From positions 1,984,001 through 2,048,000 of the forward strand of contig JAFEKR010000006.1 of assembly GCA_019022495.1 (NCBI GenBank): a stretch of DNA of 64,000 nt, in the 5' to 3' direction. The stretch's first letter is position 1. Each line of letters opens with the position of its first letter. This DNA is from Epichloe hybrida. Lineage: Eukaryota > Ascomycota > Sordariomycetes > Hypocreales > Clavicipitaceae. The notes under the pieces were generated by a model that saw only the letters and a program-made list of their open reading frames with translations, did no database searches and was not told the origin of the DNA. Below are positions 45,235-56,559 of the stretch, piece by piece. Position numbers and translations under genes: made by a program.

Positions 45235-48200
45235 ACTTTATTAAAACTAATAAAAATAAGTAAATATTTATTTACTAGAACTTATCCTCTAAAGTCTAGT
45301 CCTAGGTAGTTACTTTCTTTAAATAAGGCAGTATTTATAATTTTAACCTAGCTAAATTCCTAGAATACCTTAGGTTTATATTCTTTAATTTATATAGGTA
45401 AAAGATAGCCCTTATAGAACTTAACTAGATAAAATAAGGCCTAGGGGAGTTATTTTCTATATTCTTTATTTACTTTATAAAGAAGCTCTTATTAGTAAGA
45501 GAGAATTATTAGGGGAATAATATAAAGCTAGTAAAGCTTTAATAAGCGCTTAATAAGTATTTAAGAGAAATTAGCATAAGCTAGGGTATTAGCTAGAGTA
45601 TATAGTATATAGCTATTATATAGTATTATAAGATTATAGTTAATATTAAGGCCCTTACTATAGAGAATAAGTACTAGTTTTAATATAGACTATAGCTAGC
45701 TAAACCTATACCTTAGACTAATTATAAGGGTAATATACTAATAACTAAGGTATATATAGTAAGGACTTAATTAGGGAAATAAAATAGGCTAGTTAAGAAG
45801 GAGAAGGGTTTAAAGCTAGCTATAAATATATAATAGGCTAAATAGGTATTAGAAGTAAAGTTAGCTAAACGCTATTAGAAAAGATATTACCTATAATATA
45901 AATCTAAGAATTACTATATTTAGGAGTATACCTTTCTCCTACCCTATTCCCTATAGGTTAGTATTAACTTATATAAAGTAAATAAAGAAAGCATAAATAA
46001 GAAGGTAAATATTTCCCTTATAGAAAATAAGTAACCCCTAAGTAAAGTCTTATATAAGGGTAAGGAGGCTAACTATATACTATAATATAGGATAACTATT
46101 TAAGCTATATAAAGTTAGAGTAAGATATAGTATAATATATAGACTAACTACTATTCTTAATTTCTATACTCTTTAATATATATTATTATATTAATATCTA
46201 GATTAATTATAGTTATAATTATTATAGTGCTATAAGTAAGTTAGTAGTAAAATAGTTTAGCCTAGAGCTTATATAGTTACTAAAGAGAAAATATATATAG
46301 ACTATAGTAAAAATAAAAAGGAGAGAAAAAAGAGTATAAGAGAATACCTTTTTAATTACCTATATAATACACACTAGAATAAATATTAATAGCTAGGAGT
46401 TATTAGTATATTTATATATTATCCTAGGCCTTATATAAGATATTATACTTAGGATACTATAGCTAGAATATTATAATATAGTTATTTACATAGTAAAATA
46501 GTAATTAGTTATTAAAGTAATAAAGGGCTTATATATCTCTAAAGCCTTTGCGCATAAGGTAAAGACTCTAGTATAAGGGATTATTAGGTCCTTATATACT
46601 ATAAAAGCGCGCTAGGTATACTAGAGAAAGAACACTTCTATAATATTTATTACTATAAGCCTTAGGGAGATAATAATAGTACTATAGATTATAGCACTTA
46701 AGATAAAACTAAATAGCCTAGATATATTAACATTACCTAAGGAGTTAGCTAACTTTACAAACCTTTTTAATAAAGCTAGAGCTAATAGCTTACCTCCTTA
46801 TTAGGGGTCCTTTAATTACTATATATGCTTATATAAGAATTAGAATAAGTCTAAACTAACGCTCCCTTAGGGACTACTATATAATATACTAAGGGACTAG
46901 CTTCTAAAGGTTAAATACTAAATCACAGACTTAATAGATAAGGGTTAGATTTATACTAGCTTATTATTAGCTATAGCTCTAGTCTTTCTTATTAAAAAGG
47001 CTAATAAAGGTTAGCGTTTTTACGTAAACTACTACGCTCTTAATAAGATAATAGCATAGGATTACTATTCTCTCCTATTAATTAAGGAGACACTTTATTC
47101 CTTATCCTAGGTATACTAGTTTATAAAGGTAAATATTTATATAGTGTTTTATAAGCTATAGATTACTAAGGGCTAGGAGCACCTAATAGCGTTTTAAACT
47201 AAGTTTAGGCTATTTAAGTAGCTAGTTTACCTCTTTAGCCTAGCTAGCACACTAGTAATATTCTAATATTATATTAATAAGTCCTTAGGGGATATATTAG
47301 GGGATTTTATTATAGTATACTTAGATAATATCTTAATTTACTTAGGGGGATTAAGGAAAGACTATATAGCTAAGGTCTAGGTAATATTAGGCTACCTAAG
47401 GGCTATAGGGTTATACTTAGACCTTAATAAGTCTATATTTATAGTAAAGGAGGTTTAATACCTAGGATACATTATTATAGTAAGTTATTTTATTTATCTA
47501 GATCTAGCAAAGATTATAGCTATTAGAGAATAGGTAGCTCTAATAAAACTTTAGGGGGTCTATAGCTTCCTAGGGTTTACTAACTTTTACTATAACTTTA
47601 TTAGTAACTTTTTAGAACTAGTAGCACTACCAGAGTATTGTTTGTATTGTATTTATTGTATTTTTTCGGAAAAATTTGTATTTGTATTGTATTTGAAAAA
47701 ATTTGTATTTATTATATTGTATTGTATTGTATTAAATACAAATTATTTTGTAGTGTAGTTAGTGTAGTAACTATACTAACTACAAACAATACAAATGTAT
47801 TGTTAGGTAAAAAAAAAAGTGGGACTTTTTATTAGCTAAGGTTATTATTAGGATTAAAAGAGAATTAGTTAATAGAAACCTTTTATTATTAGCTATTTTA
47901 TCTAATTAGTTATATAATTTATAATATTATATAATTTTAAACGTTTTACTATAACTAGTATTATATATAATATTATAACTTTTTAATAATACTATTATAC
48001 TTATTGCTTTATTTTACTAATAAAACTTTAAGAAAAACCTTCTAATTATTTTATTTACTATTATTAGGAATTATTTTATATTTCTTTTATTAATTTAATT
48101 AATTTAATTAAAAAATACCCTAAACTAATATAATTAAATTAAATTAGAAATCTAAATAAGTATCTATAAGTTAATAGACTATATACTTAGTACTTAAATA

Positions 48201-48504
48201 TTATTATTAATGAAATAAGAACTTAAAAAAAGCTTAAACTATTTATTTACTATTTAAACTAATTAAATATTACTTTAAACTTTATAATTCTAAAGCTTTA
48301 AGAAGTTATATATAGTAACTTTATATATCTTATTATAATAATATATAAAGAAAGAATATAATAGAAAATATTTATAATATTTATAATATTTTAATAGATT
48401 CTTAATAGTATATTTTAGTTACCTTATATAGCTTAAATAAGCTATAGAAATAAGTTTAACTTATTTTTAAAAATAATAGTAAGACTAACTTTTATATAAT
48501 ATAC

Positions 48505-48646
48505 TATACTTATTATAAGGTATATAGACATAAGGGGGTTTTTCTTCCTAGTATAGGGTTTTCCCTCTTAACTAAGCGGTTAGAGTACTAGGACTAGCTA
48601 CTTAATTAGCTATCTAGCGTAAAGAATATATATATACTTATTATAA
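48505..48646 (+). mobile_element. 114 bp 5'-truncated LINE copy (48519-48632) in element D
   Basis: Flanked by TATACTTATTATAA on both sides (48505-48518, 48633-48646). The insert ends GCGTAAAGAATATATATA, the LINE 3' end. The paralogous position in element E2 (about 55768-55790) is empty. Confidence 0.82.
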
Positions 48647-48655
48647 CAGATTTAA

Positions 48656-48720
48656 TAACTTTAATAACTTTAATAACCTTAATAACCTTAATAACCTTAA
48701 TAACCTTAATAACCTTAATT
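48656..48720 (+). repeat. 9 bp tandem repeat (TAATAACCT/TAATAACTT)
   Basis: Six or seven adjacent units of a 9-mer, followed by a (TTACTA)n stretch to about 48766. Present in shorter form at the same place in the E elements. Confidence 0.9.
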
Positions 48721-48963
48721 ACTATTATTACTATTATTACTATTATTACTATTACTTTTATTATTATTTTAAAAAATATAAAAAAGAAAACATTTTTATA
48801 ATATTAATATTTTTAAAAACCTTAAAATACTAAGTTATTAAAAACTATAGCTTTTACTATAGTAATTTACTTATAATTACTAGTATTTATATTTTATTTA
48901 TTTATTAGTTATATATATTTTATTAAACTTTAACACTAATAATATTCTAAGTAATATTAGTAT

Positions 48964-50390
48964 TTTAAGCTATTTTAAGCTAAAGCTATCTAAGCTATTC
49001 TAAGCTATAAGCTATATAGCTATATAAGCTATTATAAGCTATTACTATTATAACCTAATATATGCTATTATAAGCTAATATAAGCTATTATAAGCTAAAG
49101 CTAAGCTATTCTAAGCTATTCTAAGCTAGCTATTCTAAGCTATTCTAAGCTAACCTAAGCTATTCTAAGCTAGAAGCTATTAGAAGCTATTCTAAGCTAT
49201 TATAAGCTATTCTAAGCTATTCTAAGCTAGTACTATTCTAAGCTATTATAAGCTATTCTAAGCTATTCTAAGCTAGTAGAAGCTATTAGAAGCTAATATA
49301 AGCTATTATAAGCTATTCTAAGCTAGTATAAGCTATTTGAAGTTATTATAAGCTAATATAAGCTATGTTAAGCTATCTTAAGCTGTTCTAAGTTATTATA
49401 AAGTTATTATAAGCTAATATAAGCTATAAGCTAGTATAAGCTAGTAGCTAAAGCTAGTATAAGCTAAGCTAGTATAAGCTAGCTAGTAGCTAGTATAAGC
49501 TAGTAGCTATCTTAAGCTAGTGTAAGCTAGTATAAGCTAGTATAAGCTATCTTAAGCTAGTATAAGCTAGTATAAGCTATCTTAAGCTATAATATACTAT
49601 TATAACCTAATATATGCTATTGTAAGCTATTCTAAGCTATAAGCTATTCTAAGCTAGTAGAAGCTATTAGAAGCTATTCTAAGCTATTAGAAGCTATTCT
49701 AAGCTATTCTAAGCTATTCTAAGCTATTCTAAGCTATTCTAAGCTATTCTAAGCTATTCTAAGCTATTCTAAGCTATTCTAAGCTAGTAGAAGCTAGTAG
49801 AAGCTATTAGAAGCTAATATAAGCTATTCTAAGCTATTCTAAGCTATTCTAAGCTAGTAGAAGCTATTAGAAGCTAATATAAGCTATTATAAGCTATTCT
49901 AAGCTAGTATAAGCTATTTGAAGTTATTATAAGCTAATATAAGCTATCTTAAGCTATCTTAAGCTGTTCTAAGTTATTATTAAGTTATTATAAGCTATTA
50001 TAAGCTATATTAAGCTAGTATAAGCTAGTATAAGCTAGTATACGCTATCTTAAGCTAGTGTAAGCTAGTATAAGCTAGTATACGCTAGTATTAGCTAGTG
50101 TAAGCCAGTATAAGCTAGTATAAGCTAGTATTAGCTAGTGTAAGCTAGTATAAGCTAGTGTAAGCTAGTATAAGCTATCTTAAGCTAGTATAAGCTAGTA
50201 TAAGCTAGTATAAGCTATCTTAAGCTAGTGTAAGCTAGTATAAGCTAGTATAAGCTATCTTAAGCTAGTATAAGCTAGTATAAGCTATCTTAAGCTATAA
50301 TATACTATTATAACCTAATATATGCTATTGTAAGCTATTCTAAGCTATTCTAAGCTATTCTAAGCTATAATAACCTATAATAAGGTACTT
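48964..50390 (+). repeat. 1.4 kb AAGCTA minisatellite (10 bp period) in element D
   Basis: Units such as TAAGCTATTC, TAAGCTAGTA, TAAGCTATTA and GAAGCTATTA follow each other with mostly 10 bp spacing for over 1.4 kb, with regional homogenisation (a pure TTCTAAGCTA block near 49690-49790, TATAAGCTAG blocks near 50010-50290). The unit is the complement of the 10-mers in elements A and B. Confidence 0.95.
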
Positions 50391-50933
50391 GTAGTAAGCT
50401 AATTAGTAGTTTATTTTATGTAATTACTTTAGTTTACAGTTTTTTTTTTAAATAAGTAATAAGAATAATTTATAGAAATAGAAAACAATTAATAAAAATA
50501 GTAAATAATATAATAAGAAGGTTTTTCTTTAAGCTATATTAGTAAAATAAAGTATTAAGTATAGTAGTATTATTAAAAAGTTATAATATTATATATAACC
50601 CTAGTTATAGTAAAATTAACAAAATAGTATAATATTATAAATTATATAACTAATTAGATAAAATAGCTAATAATATAAGGGTTCTATTAACTAATTTTCT
50701 ATTAATCCTAATAATAACCTTAGTTAATAAAAAGTTATACTTTTTTTTTACCTAACAATACATTTATATTGTTTGTAGTTAGTGTAGTTACTACAAATTA
50801 ATTTGTATTTATTATATTTACTACAAAATAATTTATATTGTATTTTATTTGTATTGTATTTTATATTATATTGTATTTAATACAATACAATACAAACAAT
50901 ACAATACAATACACATTGTAGTGCAATACTCTG

Positions 50934-51273
50934 GTGCTCTTATCCTAATTTAATATAGCTTCTTTACCACTTGCGTTTTCTAAAATTAGCATAACTACAA
51001 TACCTTTGCTTTTTTGCTATAAATAAGCATACTTAAGAATCTATATAGCTGCTTTACTATTTATTTATATATCTATTACTACTAGGTTCTCTAATTAGCT
51101 TTCTCCTTTTCCTTTTTGATTTTTATTTTCTAAAACACTTAGCTTAATCTTTATTACTTCTAATAATAAAGTAACTACTACTATTTTTTTCTCTCTATGT
51201 ACTTGCCACTTGCCATAAGTAAAGGAGAGACATTCTATCGTTACTAGATATCTCTAGTATTCGTGCTCCTAAC
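50934..51273. other. 340 bp spacer between elements D and E
   Basis: Not similar to gypsy copy 2, which D interrupted, nor to D or E. Composition is less extreme (GTACTTGCCACTTGCCATAA near 51206). It may be a piece of another element or of host DNA. No assignment. Confidence 0.4.
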
Positions 51274-52183
51274 CAGAGTATTGTTTGTAGTGTAGTTAGT
51301 GTAGTTTTTAGGAAAAATTTGTATTTATAATGTAGTTTTTTTTTTCTTGTAGTTAATGTATTATAGTTTTTTTTTTATAGTTAGTATATTGTAGTTTTTT
51401 TTTTTATAGTGTAGTGTAGTGTAGTTTTTTTTTGCTTATAGTGTAGTGTAGTTAGTGTAGTTACTAACTACACTAACTACAAAAACTACAATGTAGTGTT
51501 AGTAAAAAAAAGTGGGTCTTTTTATTATATAATGTTATTATAAGGATTAAAAGAAAGCTAGTTATATAGAAGCTTTTATTATTACCTATTTTACTTAATT
51601 AGTTATAGAATTTATAATATTTACTTTTTTTTAAGAATTTTACTATAAATAGGGTTATTTATAATATTATACCTTTTTAATAATACTATTATACTTATTA
51701 CTTTATTTTACTAATATAACTTTAAGAAAAACCTTCTAATTATTTTATTTACTATTATTATTAATTATTTTATATTTTTATTATTAATTTAATTAAAAAA
51801 TACCCTAAACTAATATAATTAAATTAAATTAGAAATCTAAATAAATATATAAAAGTTAATAGAATATATACTTAGTACTTTAATATTATTATTAATATAA
51901 TAAGAACTTAAAAAAAGCTTAAACTATTTATTTACTATTTAAACTAATTAAATATTACTTTAAGCTTTATAACGCTAAAGCTTTAAGAAGTTATATATAG
52001 TAACTTTATATATATTATTACTATAATATATAAAGAAAGAATATAATAAACTAATATTTATAGTATATTAATAAATAACTAATAGTATTATTTTAATTAC
52101 CCTATATAGCTTAATTAAGCTATAAAAAATAAGTTTAACTTATTTTTAAAAATAATACTAGGACTTAGTTTTATATAATATAC

Positions 52184-52273
52184 TATACTTATTATAAAAG
52201 GTAGTTAAAGTACTAGGACTAGCTATATAATTAGCTATTTAGTAAAAAGAATATATATATACTTATTATAAAA
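52184..52273 (+). mobile_element. 57 bp LINE 3'-end relic (52201-52257) in E1
   Basis: Lies between two copies of TATACTTATTATAAAAG. It corresponds to the ends of the 114 bp copy at the same place in element D, with the middle missing. E2 has the empty site. Confidence 0.72.
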
Positions 52274-52483
52274 GCTTTAATAACCTTAATTACTATTATT
52301 ACTATAATTACTATTATTTTACTTTTATTATTATTTTAAAAAAAACATAAAAGAGAAAACATTTTTATAATATTAATATTTTTAAAAACCTTAAAATACT
52401 AAGTTATTAAAAACTATAGCTTTTACTATAGTAATTTACTTATAATTACTAGTATTTATATTTAAGTTATTTATTTATTATTT

Positions 52484-53020
52484 ATTTTTGTCATGGTCTA
52501 GCCCTAAGGGCTAATCGCGGGTGCCTGCGCCACCATGTGGGTTTGACCCCAATTCCGTTGCGCCATAGAAGGCAACAAAAGAATACGCATTGCACAAATC
52601 CCTGTAACTTGTGCAATTGACACCTATATTGCTAGGTCTAGGCAAAGCCTAGATTATCACATAGGCCCTTTCCCTAGGTGATCTTCTTCCTATTAACCCC
52701 TTAAGCTAGCAATACCACGCATCCCCTAGGGACCCTCTCTTTTATTGTCCCTGTAAGCCTAGGAAGAACCCCGTTGTGGCTGCCTTATAGTGCTTGCGCA
52801 CGCAGCCGGTTTAAACCTATGACCTTAGGTGACTTGTGCAAGTGTCATGGTCTAGCCCTAAGGGCTAATCGCGGGTGCCTGCGCCACCATGTGGGTTTGA
52901 CCCTAATTCTGTTGCGCCATAGAAGGCAACAAAAGAATACGCATTGCACAAATCCCTGTAACTTGTGCAATTGACACCTATATTGCTAGGTCTAGGCAAA
53001 GCCTAGATCATCACAATTTT
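52484..53020. mobile_element. TRIM: 527 bp terminal-repeat miniature retrotransposon (52489-53015)
   Basis: Two 173 bp direct repeats, 52489-52661 and 52843-53015, each TGTCATGGTCTAG...ATCACA, flank a 181 bp centre. The 5 bp duplication ATTTT is present on both sides (52484-52488, 53016-53020). The two repeats differ at a handful of positions, all C/T. There is no coding capacity and composition is normal (not RIP-mutated), as expected for repeats too short to be detected by RIP. It must be mobilised in trans by a full-length LTR element. Confidence 0.88.
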
Positions 53021-53052
53021 TTATTAAACTTTAACACTAATAATATTATAAG

Positions 53053-53205
53053 TAATCTTAGTAATCTTAGTGATCTTAGTAATCTTAGTAATCTTAGTAA
53101 TCTTAGTAATCTTAGTAATCTTAGTAATCTTAGTAATCTTAGTAATCTTAGTAATCTTAGTAATCTTAGTAATCTTAGTAATACTAGTAATATTAGTAAT
53201 ATTAG
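53053..53205 (+). repeat. 9 bp VNTR (TAATCTTAG): 14 units plus 3 variants
   Basis: Fourteen consecutive units (one with TGATCTTAG) to 53178, then TAATACTAG and two TAATATTAG. The same locus has two units in E2 (56044-56061) and four in E3 (63311-63346, reverse). Confidence 0.96.
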
Positions 53206-53397
53206 TATTATAAGCTATTATAAGCTATTATAAGCTATTATAAGCTATAATAAGATATAATAAGCTATAATAAGATATAATAAGCTACTTATATTAAGTT
53301 TACTAGTAGTTCTTTTTATAGTTTTTTTAAATAAGTAATAATAATAATTTATAGAAATACAAAATAATTTATAGAAATACAAAATAATTTATAGAAA

Positions 53398-53571
53398 TAG
53401 TAAATAATATATATTCTTTACGCTAGCTAGCTAACTATGTAGCTGTTCCTAGTACTCCATCCGCTTAGTCAAGAGGGAAAACCCTTTGCTAGGAAGAAAA
53501 ACCCTCTTGCGTCTGTAAACGAGCCGGCGCCGACCCTCTTCCGAGTCTGCGCCGCGTTAGTAAATAATATA
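53398..53571 (-). mobile_element. 146 bp 5'-truncated LINE copy, not RIP-mutated (53412-53557)
   Basis: Perfect 14 bp duplication TAGTAAATAATATA on both sides (53398-53411, 53558-53571). The body contains GCGTCTGTAAACGAGCCGGC and TTCCGAGTCTGCGCCGCG, where longer copies at 31900, 53673 and 62600 have the TA-rich versions. It therefore preserves the ancestral LINE 3' sequence. Confidence 0.92.
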
Positions 53572-53657
53572 ATAAGAAGGTTTTTCTTTAAGTTATATTA
53601 GGGAAATAAAGTATTAAGTTAAATAGTATTATTAAAAAAGTATAATATTATATATAA

Positions 53658-54787
53658 CCTTACTTAGTTATATATATTCTTTACGCTAGCTAGCTAACTA
53701 TGTAGCTATTTCTAGTACTTTATCCGCTTAGTTAAGAGGGAAAACCCTTTACTAGGAAGAAAAACCCCCTTATGTTTATAAATAGGCTAGTGCTAACTCT
53801 CTTCTAGGTTTACGCTATATTAGGTGTGATTAATTATAGGTATTTAGTGCTAGCTTATACTAGCCTTATCCTAAAGAAAATAAAAAAGAAAGGAAAAAGT
53901 ATAGTAATAGTCCTAACTAGCTTCCTTTAGTGCTAGTTTAGTCTTACTTTAACCTAGCTCTATATCCCTTACTTTACCCTAGGGTATAGTAAATTTAGAT
54001 TTATAATAATAATTTACTTTTTATTTACTTTACTTCTAACTCTTTTAGTGCCTTACTTTTTAGCTAAATCTAACCTAGTACTAGTCTAAATATCTTATAA
54101 AGTCTAAGCATATAGTTTTATTTAGTTATAGTAAGGGGTAGGTAATTTAGGCCTAATGGCTAGGTGGTTTTACTCCTAGATTAGTTACGCGTTATTTATG
54201 TATTTACTTATCTTATGCTTTATTTTCTAGCTAATATTATAGTTAGTCCTCCCCCTCTCTCTCTTAAGTATAAAAGAGGGCTCCTTCTCCCTTAAGGTTT
54301 TAATCTTTTTTCTTTTCTTATAATAAATTTCCTATAGGTTCTTTTCCTTCCTATCTCTTTTAAGAGCTATTTAAGGCTTCTCTAGTTTAGTACTAGTTTA
54401 AATACTAATATTTTTTATAGAAAAACACACTATAATATTACTAAGCTCTATAAGTACCTTATTTTTAGTGCTATTCTAGCTCTAATTTACCTAGGAACTT
54501 ATAACCTTAGATAAGTATCTAAGGAAGTCCCTAACCTAGAAGTAATTAGATTAGGTAAAGGCAAAAGGCCTAGAAGTAAGTCCCCTTTACCTCTGTTTTG
54601 CCCTGTTTCTAGGTCTAACCTAGGGTAGCTAGGTAAGCTACAAGAGATCTAGTGTGTGTCCTGCGAGACGTGATTCGTTAAATATGAGGGCTATTAGTGC
54701 TATAACGTTATTAGTAAGTCAGTTCGTTTCTAGTCTAGGGGCGGGGCTAATTTGCATGCAAAGGGGTGACGTCCTTACTTAGTTATA
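53658..54787 (-). mobile_element. 1.1 kb 5'-truncated LINE copy (53673-54772), partly RIP-mutated
   Basis: Perfect 15 bp duplication CCTTACTTAGTTATA (53658-53672 and 54773-54787); the paralogous empty site is at about 62887-62903. The body is the reverse complement of the 3' kilobase of the full LINE at 56174. Its distal part (54590-54772) keeps normal composition. Confidence 0.9.
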
Positions 54788-56559
54788 GTAAAATTACTAA
54801 AATAATATAATATTATAAATTCTATAACTAAATAAATAAAATAGGTAATAATAAAAGCTTTTATATAACTAGTATTCTTTTAAGCCTTATAATACTAATA
54901 ACTAATAAAAAGTTTAATACTACATTTGTAGTGTTTGTAGTTAGTGTAGTTTAGGAAAAAAAAATTGTAGTGTAATATATTATAGTTTTTTTTTTTTATA
55001 GTTAGTGTAATGTAGTTTTTTTTTCCTTATAGTTAGTGTAGTTAGTGTAGTTACTAACTACACTAACTACAAAAACTACAATGTAGTGTTAGTAAAAAAA
55101 AGTGGGCCTCTTTATTATATAATGTTATTATAAGGATTAAAAGGAAGCTAGTTATATAGAAGCTTTTATTATTACCTATTTTACTTAATTAGTTATAGAA
55201 TTTATAATATTCACTTTTTTTAAGAATTTTACTATAACTAGGGTTATTTATAATATTATACCTTTTTAATAATACTATTATACTTATTACTTTATTTTAC
55301 TAATATAACTTTAAGAAAACCTTCTATTTATTTTATTTACTATTATTATTAATTATTTTATATTTTTATTATTAATTTAATTAAAAAATACCCTAAACTA
55401 ATATAATTAAATTAAATTAGAAATCTAAATAAATATATAAAAGTTAATAGAATATATACTTAGTACTTTAATATTATTATTAATATAATAAAAACTTAAA
55501 AAAAGCTTAAACTATTTATTTACTATTTAAACTAATTAAATATTACTTTAAGCTTTATAATTCTAAAGCTTTAAGAAGTTATATATAGTAACTTTATATA
55601 TCTTATTATAATAATATATAAAGAAAGAATATAATAGACTAATATTTATAATTTATTATTAGATAACTAATAGTATTATTTTAATTACCTTATATAGCTT
55701 AAATAAGCTATAAAAAATAAGTTTAACTTATTTTTAAAAATAATACTAGGACTTAGTTTTATATAATATACTATACTTATTATAAAAGCTTTAATAACTT
55801 TTATAACCTTAATTACTATTATTACTATAATTACTATTATTTTACTTTTATTATTATTTTAAAAAAAATATAAAAGAGAAAACATTTTTATAATATTAAT
55901 ATTTTTAAAAACCTTAAAATACTAAGTTATTAAAAACTATAGCTTTTACTATAGTAATTTACTTATAATTACTAGTATTTATATTTAAGTTATTTATTTA
56001 TTATTTATTTATTATTAAACTTTAACACTAATAATATTATAAGTAATCTTAGTAATCTTAGTATTATAAGCTATTATAAGCTATAATAAGATATAATAAG
56101 CTACTTATATTAAGTTTACTAGTAGTTTTTTTTATAGTTTTTTTAAAATAAGTAATAATAATAATTTATAGAACCTTTGCATACTTTTCCGCACTGACCC
56201 CAAGGTTCGGAATTGCCTCTAAAATACAAATCACATTAATATTTAAAATCCTTGCCTTTGTTTCTCCCCCCCTATAATATTACACTATAATAGAGCTAGT
56301 GGCAGGAGTGTAAATAAGATACTAATAGTAATTAACATAAGCTTAGGGGGGCTAGCTTAGAGTAGCTACTACCTAAACATAGGAATAGGATAGTTTAATG
56401 TCTAAAGGAGCGAAGATAACCTAATAGTAAACTAGAACTAATTTACATACCCTAAAGACATAAAATATTATAATAAGATTACTAGCCTTATCCTAAGCAA
56501 TAAAGTTACCTAAGTATAGCGTATTATACTTACTATAGCTAACTAGGTAGTAAACTATA

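Larger units (their letters stand above)
38040..45239 (+). mobile_element. Ty1/copia LTR retrotransposon (38045-45234), moderately RIP-mutated
   Basis: 7190 bp element with 811 and 810 bp LTRs and the 5 bp duplication ACTTT (38040-38044, 45235-45239). The uninterrupted target is seen in gypsy copy 1 (GGACTTTATTAAAAC near 21420). After the 5' LTR, GGTTATAAGCCTAGCC matches a primer site complementary to the anticodon region of initiator tRNA-Met, as in Drosophila copia. A purine-rich AAAGGGGG precedes the 3' LTR. Much less mutated than the gypsy copy around it. Confidence 0.92.
37073..47630 (+). mobile_element. Ty3/gypsy copy 2, split by a solo LTR and a copia element, truncated by element D
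   Basis: The LTR is 37073-37280 plus 37575-37583 (208 + 9 = 217 bp) around a solo LTR. Internal sequence runs 37584-38044, is interrupted by the copia element, resumes at 45240 and follows copy 1 (21430-23815) through gag and the RT region until element D starts at 47631. The rest of pol, integrase and the 3' LTR are not seen afterwards. The reading is dead by RIP; the RT region near 47300-47345 again shows Tyr-Leu-Asp-Asn. Confidence 0.86.
47631..50933. mobile_element. Element D: hAT-like element filled by a minisatellite
   Basis: Starts CAGAGTATTGTTTGTATTGT and ends TTGTAGTGCAATACTCTG. The outer parts are (TGTAT)n/(ATACA)n arrays, followed on both sides by about 240 bp of inverted inner sequence (47820-48060 and 50505-50755 in reverse). 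The centre is a 1.4 kb array of 10 bp AAGCTA units. The 8 bp next to each end do not match (AGCACTAC, GTGCTCTT), so either the duplication is gone or the flanks were rearranged: the right flank no longer continues gypsy copy 2. No transposase seen. Confidence 0.78.

Noticed and set aside
48656..48720. TAACCT-like repeats suggesting a telomere or interstitial telomere
   Set aside because: The unit is 9 bp (TAATAACCT), not TTAGGG/CCCTAA, and it lies inside element D.
52489..52661. tRNA-like promoter boxes suggesting a SINE
   Set aside because: The duplicated 173 bp termini with TG..CA ends and a 5 bp duplication fit a TRIM better; the B-box-like stretch alone is weak.
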